Positions 62,284 through 64,000 of a stretch of 64,000 nucleotides of DNA are shown here, piece after piece. Both the position numbers and the translations under genes were made by a program. The stretch lies in the NCBI RefSeq assembly GCF_000737335.2, contig NZ_JMCC02000035.1, positions 17,191 through 81,190 of the forward strand, in the 5' to 3' direction. The stretch comes from Enhygromyxa salina. Its GTDB lineage: Bacteria > Myxococcota_A > Polyangia > Nannocystales > Nannocystaceae. Every line of letters starts with the position of its first letter. Within the stretch, counting starts at the first letter, position 1. The notes under the pieces are model-generated. The model was given only the letters and a program-made list of their open reading frames with translations, was not told the origin of the DNA and did not search any database.

Positions 62284-62697
62284 TCAGCCGGCAGCGGCGC
62301 CAAACCCGAGCGTGCGCGCGGCCCAGAACCCGGCCCACACACACAGCACCCCGCCAACGAGGTGGGTGCCGATCTGGGTGGCGAGCACGCCCCATCGCTG
62401 GTGCCCGACCAGATCGACCGAGAGCAACGCGAACGCGCTGTAGGTCGTGAACCCGCCCAACAGGCCGCCGAGCACGATGTTGCGCCAATGGCTGGTGGTG
62501 ATCACCGCCGCCGCAAACCCGATCAACAGGCACCCGATCAGGTTGACGACGAGCACGCCCGCGTAGGGCAGCCGCTCGACGAGCGCCTGCTCGATGCGCC
62601 CCGACAGCAGCACGCGCAGGGTCGCCCCGGTGCCGCCGGCCACGAACACCGCGGCGAGCTGCGCGAGGGTTCCGATGCTGGGGCTGTCTTCACTCAC
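62284..62697 (-). CDS. crcB: Fluoride channel CrcB/Fluc
   Basis: 137 residues from a GTG. Four hydrophobic helices; GGTGATLRVLLSG and the signature GGFTTYSAFALLSVD (GGFTTFSTF in relatives) identify a Fluc fluoride exporter, a dimeric inner-membrane channel. No fluoride riboswitch is obvious upstream; the 101 bp to the next start hold none I can recognise. Convergent with the histone-like gene. Confidence 0.93.
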   Translation of the reverse strand: MSEDSPSIGTLAQLAAVFVAGGTGATLRVLLSGRIEQALVERLPYAGVLVVNLIGCLLIGFAAAVITTSHWRNIVLGGLLGGFTTYSAFALLSVDLVGHQRWGVLATQIGTHLVGGVLCVWAGFWAARTLGFGAAAG

Positions 62698-62798
62698 GTC
62701 TCGAATTCATACCGCGCCTGGGGTCGTTCGGGCGCAGGACGGTCCAAAGTCGCAGCTTTCTTGGGACTGGACCCGAGCTTGGCGCAGGATCGACGAGC

Positions 62799-63596
62799 AT
62801 GGCACGCGACCGAGACGACGCGGCGGCAGCTCCGCGACAAAAGCGCGCACGCCCGGCGACGAAGGGCACGCTCGCCAACCACCTCGCCGGCCGGGTGGAT
62901 CCGCTGACCAGCGCGATCTTGGTGTTCCCGCTGTTCATCATCTACCAGCTCGGGATCCTGCTCAGCCGCGGGCTCAACGGCGTCGACTTCGTGACGGCCT
63001 CGCTCGTGCAGCTGTGCGAGCGCGACCTCGGCAACTACCTCGTGGTCCTCAGCAGCATGCTGGTCGCCTACGCGGCGATCTTGTTGCTGCTGCGCCAGCG
63101 CGACACCTTTGATCCGAAGGCCTTCGTGCCGGTCCTGGCCGAGTCAGCCTTCTACGCCCTGTCGATGGGGTCGATCATCTTGTTCGTGATGCACCGCTTC
63201 GTCGAGCTGATGCCGGGGCTGAGCACCAGCGGCGAGCTCTCGGCTGCGCTGGCGACGGGACTTTCGTTCGTGGATGTCGTGGTGATCTCGGCGGGCGCGG
63301 GACTGCACGAGGAGCTGATCTTTCGACTGATCGGCGTGGGCGGACTGTCGTGGCTGCTCGCGGGGGCGATGCCCGAGAAGCAGGCCTGGGTGACGGCGTT
63401 GGTGATCTCTTCGCTCAGCTTCTCGCTGGCCCATCACCTTGGGCCGAATGGGGAGCCGTTCGTGTTCGCGGCGTTTGTGTATCGCACGCTGGCGGGGGTG
63501 TTCTTTGCGCTCGTGTATCAAGTCCGGGGACTCGCGGTTGCGGTTTGGACGCATGCGCTTTATGACATCTATGTGCTTGGGTATGTGGGGATCTAG
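62799..63596 (+). CDS. CPBP family intramembrane metalloprotease
   Basis: 265 residues with about seven membrane helices. The CPBP/Rce1 motifs are present: EExxxR at 171-176 (GLHEELIFRL), FSLAHHL and the C-terminal WTHALYD. These proteases act in membrane protein processing or maturation; the substrate is unknown. Divergent from crcB. Its stop is 39 bp before the first unit of a direct repeat. Confidence 0.9.
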   Translation: MARDRDDAAAAPRQKRARPATKGTLANHLAGRVDPLTSAILVFPLFIIYQLGILLSRGLNGVDFVTASLVQLCERDLGNYLVVLSSMLVAYAAILLLLRQRDTFDPKAFVPVLAESAFYALSMGSIILFVMHRFVELMPGLSTSGELSAALATGLSFVDVVVISAGAGLHEELIFRLIGVGGLSWLLAGAMPEKQAWVTALVISSLSFSLAHHLGPNGEPFVFAAFVYRTLAGVFFALVYQVRGLAVAVWTHALYDIYVLGYVGI

Positions 63597-63635
63597 TCTC
63601 GGGGACCGATGCTGCTAGGTGGATGAGACTGTGGA

Positions 63636-64000
63636 TGAGGCCGGGGTTGTGACGGCGGGCAGCCCGGCGGGCTCCGAGGGTCCCTCGGAGCGAAACCACT
63701 CACCGCGGGCATGTGCCCGGTCGGTCTTCTGGTAGTACGAGTGACCGGCACCGCTTCGATTGGGTCTAATACGCCGTGAATTTTCGCTCCGAGGGACCCT
63801 CGGAGCCCTGGTTGCCGGGCCGTCGTTTTGCGACCGATGGCGCCGCCGCGATCCGAGCACAATGCACCTCTGACGATCGGTGCGACCGTGAGGCCGGGGT
63901 TGTGACGGCGGGCAGCCCGGCGGGCTCCGAGGGTCCCTCGGAGCGAAACCACTCACCGCGGGCATGTGCCCGGTCGGTCTTCTGGTAGTCCGAGTGACCG
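63636..64000. repeat. 112-bp direct repeat pair
   Basis: Positions 63636-63747 and 63889-64000 are identical but for one base (TGGTAGTACGA versus TGGTAGTCCGA), 253 bp apart; the second copy reaches the window edge and may continue. Each contains the palindrome CTCCGAGGGTCCCTCGGAG. An inverted copy of that palindrome's flank (TTCGCTCCGAGGGACCC) lies at 63782-63806. No gene is visible between 63597 and 64000. Confidence 0.95.

Overview
The window is high-GC DNA from a myxobacterium, most likely of the Nannocystis/Plesiocystis/Enhygromyxa group. Four things point there: several lipoproteins carry long Gly-Asp linkers encoded by GGCGAC/GGTGAC hexanucleotide repeats; a stand-alone CarD/CdnL regulator is present; TPR lipoproteins and sigma-54 enhancer-binding regulators are common; and most genes start at GTG, TTG or an ATG preceded by a weak ribosome binding site. 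The taxon is inferred from style only; there is no rRNA or tRNA gene in the window.

Layout. 1-8.4 kb: an unknown protein running off the left edge, a kinase/aminotransferase fusion, a serpin lipoprotein, an alpha/beta hydrolase and a fused membrane/spermidine-synthase-like protein. 8.4-13.8 kb: a MITE-like repeat, then a six-gene leftward locus of exported proteins (redoxin lipoprotein, a DUF4331 protein split in two, two TPR proteins, a lipoprotein). 13.9-17.1 kb: a zinc-independent MDR reductase and a formylglycine-generating-enzyme-like protein, facing each other across a terminator and a second copy of the MITE-like repeat. 17.2-26.4 kb: a probable copper locus with a TolC-type exporter, a His-rich lipoprotein and a Tat multicopper oxidase on one strand, and a decayed NHL-repeat lipoprotein, a small lipoprotein, a lipoprotein multicopper oxidase and an NtrC-type two-component pair on the other. 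26.5-37.4 kb: membrane acyltransferase, multi-spanning membrane protein, glutathionyl-hydroquinone-reductase-like enzyme, hybrid histidine kinase, (GD)n lipoprotein, a DUF429-like/UPF0158 pair and a coiled-coil protein. 37.6-46.7 kb: core genes prfA, zapA, tyrS, two tandem lspA genes and pgsA, with small hypotheticals. 47-57 kb: an RsbR-like STAS pair, a copper type II monooxygenase-like lipoprotein, a lytic transglycosylase, nadB, cdnL, a macro-domain-like protein and two membrane proteins that look like remnants of complex I subunits G and H. 57.3-63.6 kb: gltX, a cytosolic chemoreceptor-like protein, a zinc-ribbon/histone-H1-like protein, a fluoride channel and a CPBP protease.

The gaps between genes are rich in modular repeats. 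These include an array of four 155-bp units at 39 kb with an inverted relative at 30.7 kb, a 55-75 bp module at 4.0 and 30.9-31.1 kb, a roughly 180-bp MITE-like element at 8.6 and 15.1 kb, a 35-bp hairpin motif at 42.4, 53.6 and 57.2 kb, and a 112-bp direct repeat at the right edge. Several begin exactly at the stop codon of the preceding gene. The least explained systems are the split DUF4331/TPR export locus, the cdnL-macro-NuoG-like-NuoH-like cluster, and the repeat modules themselves.
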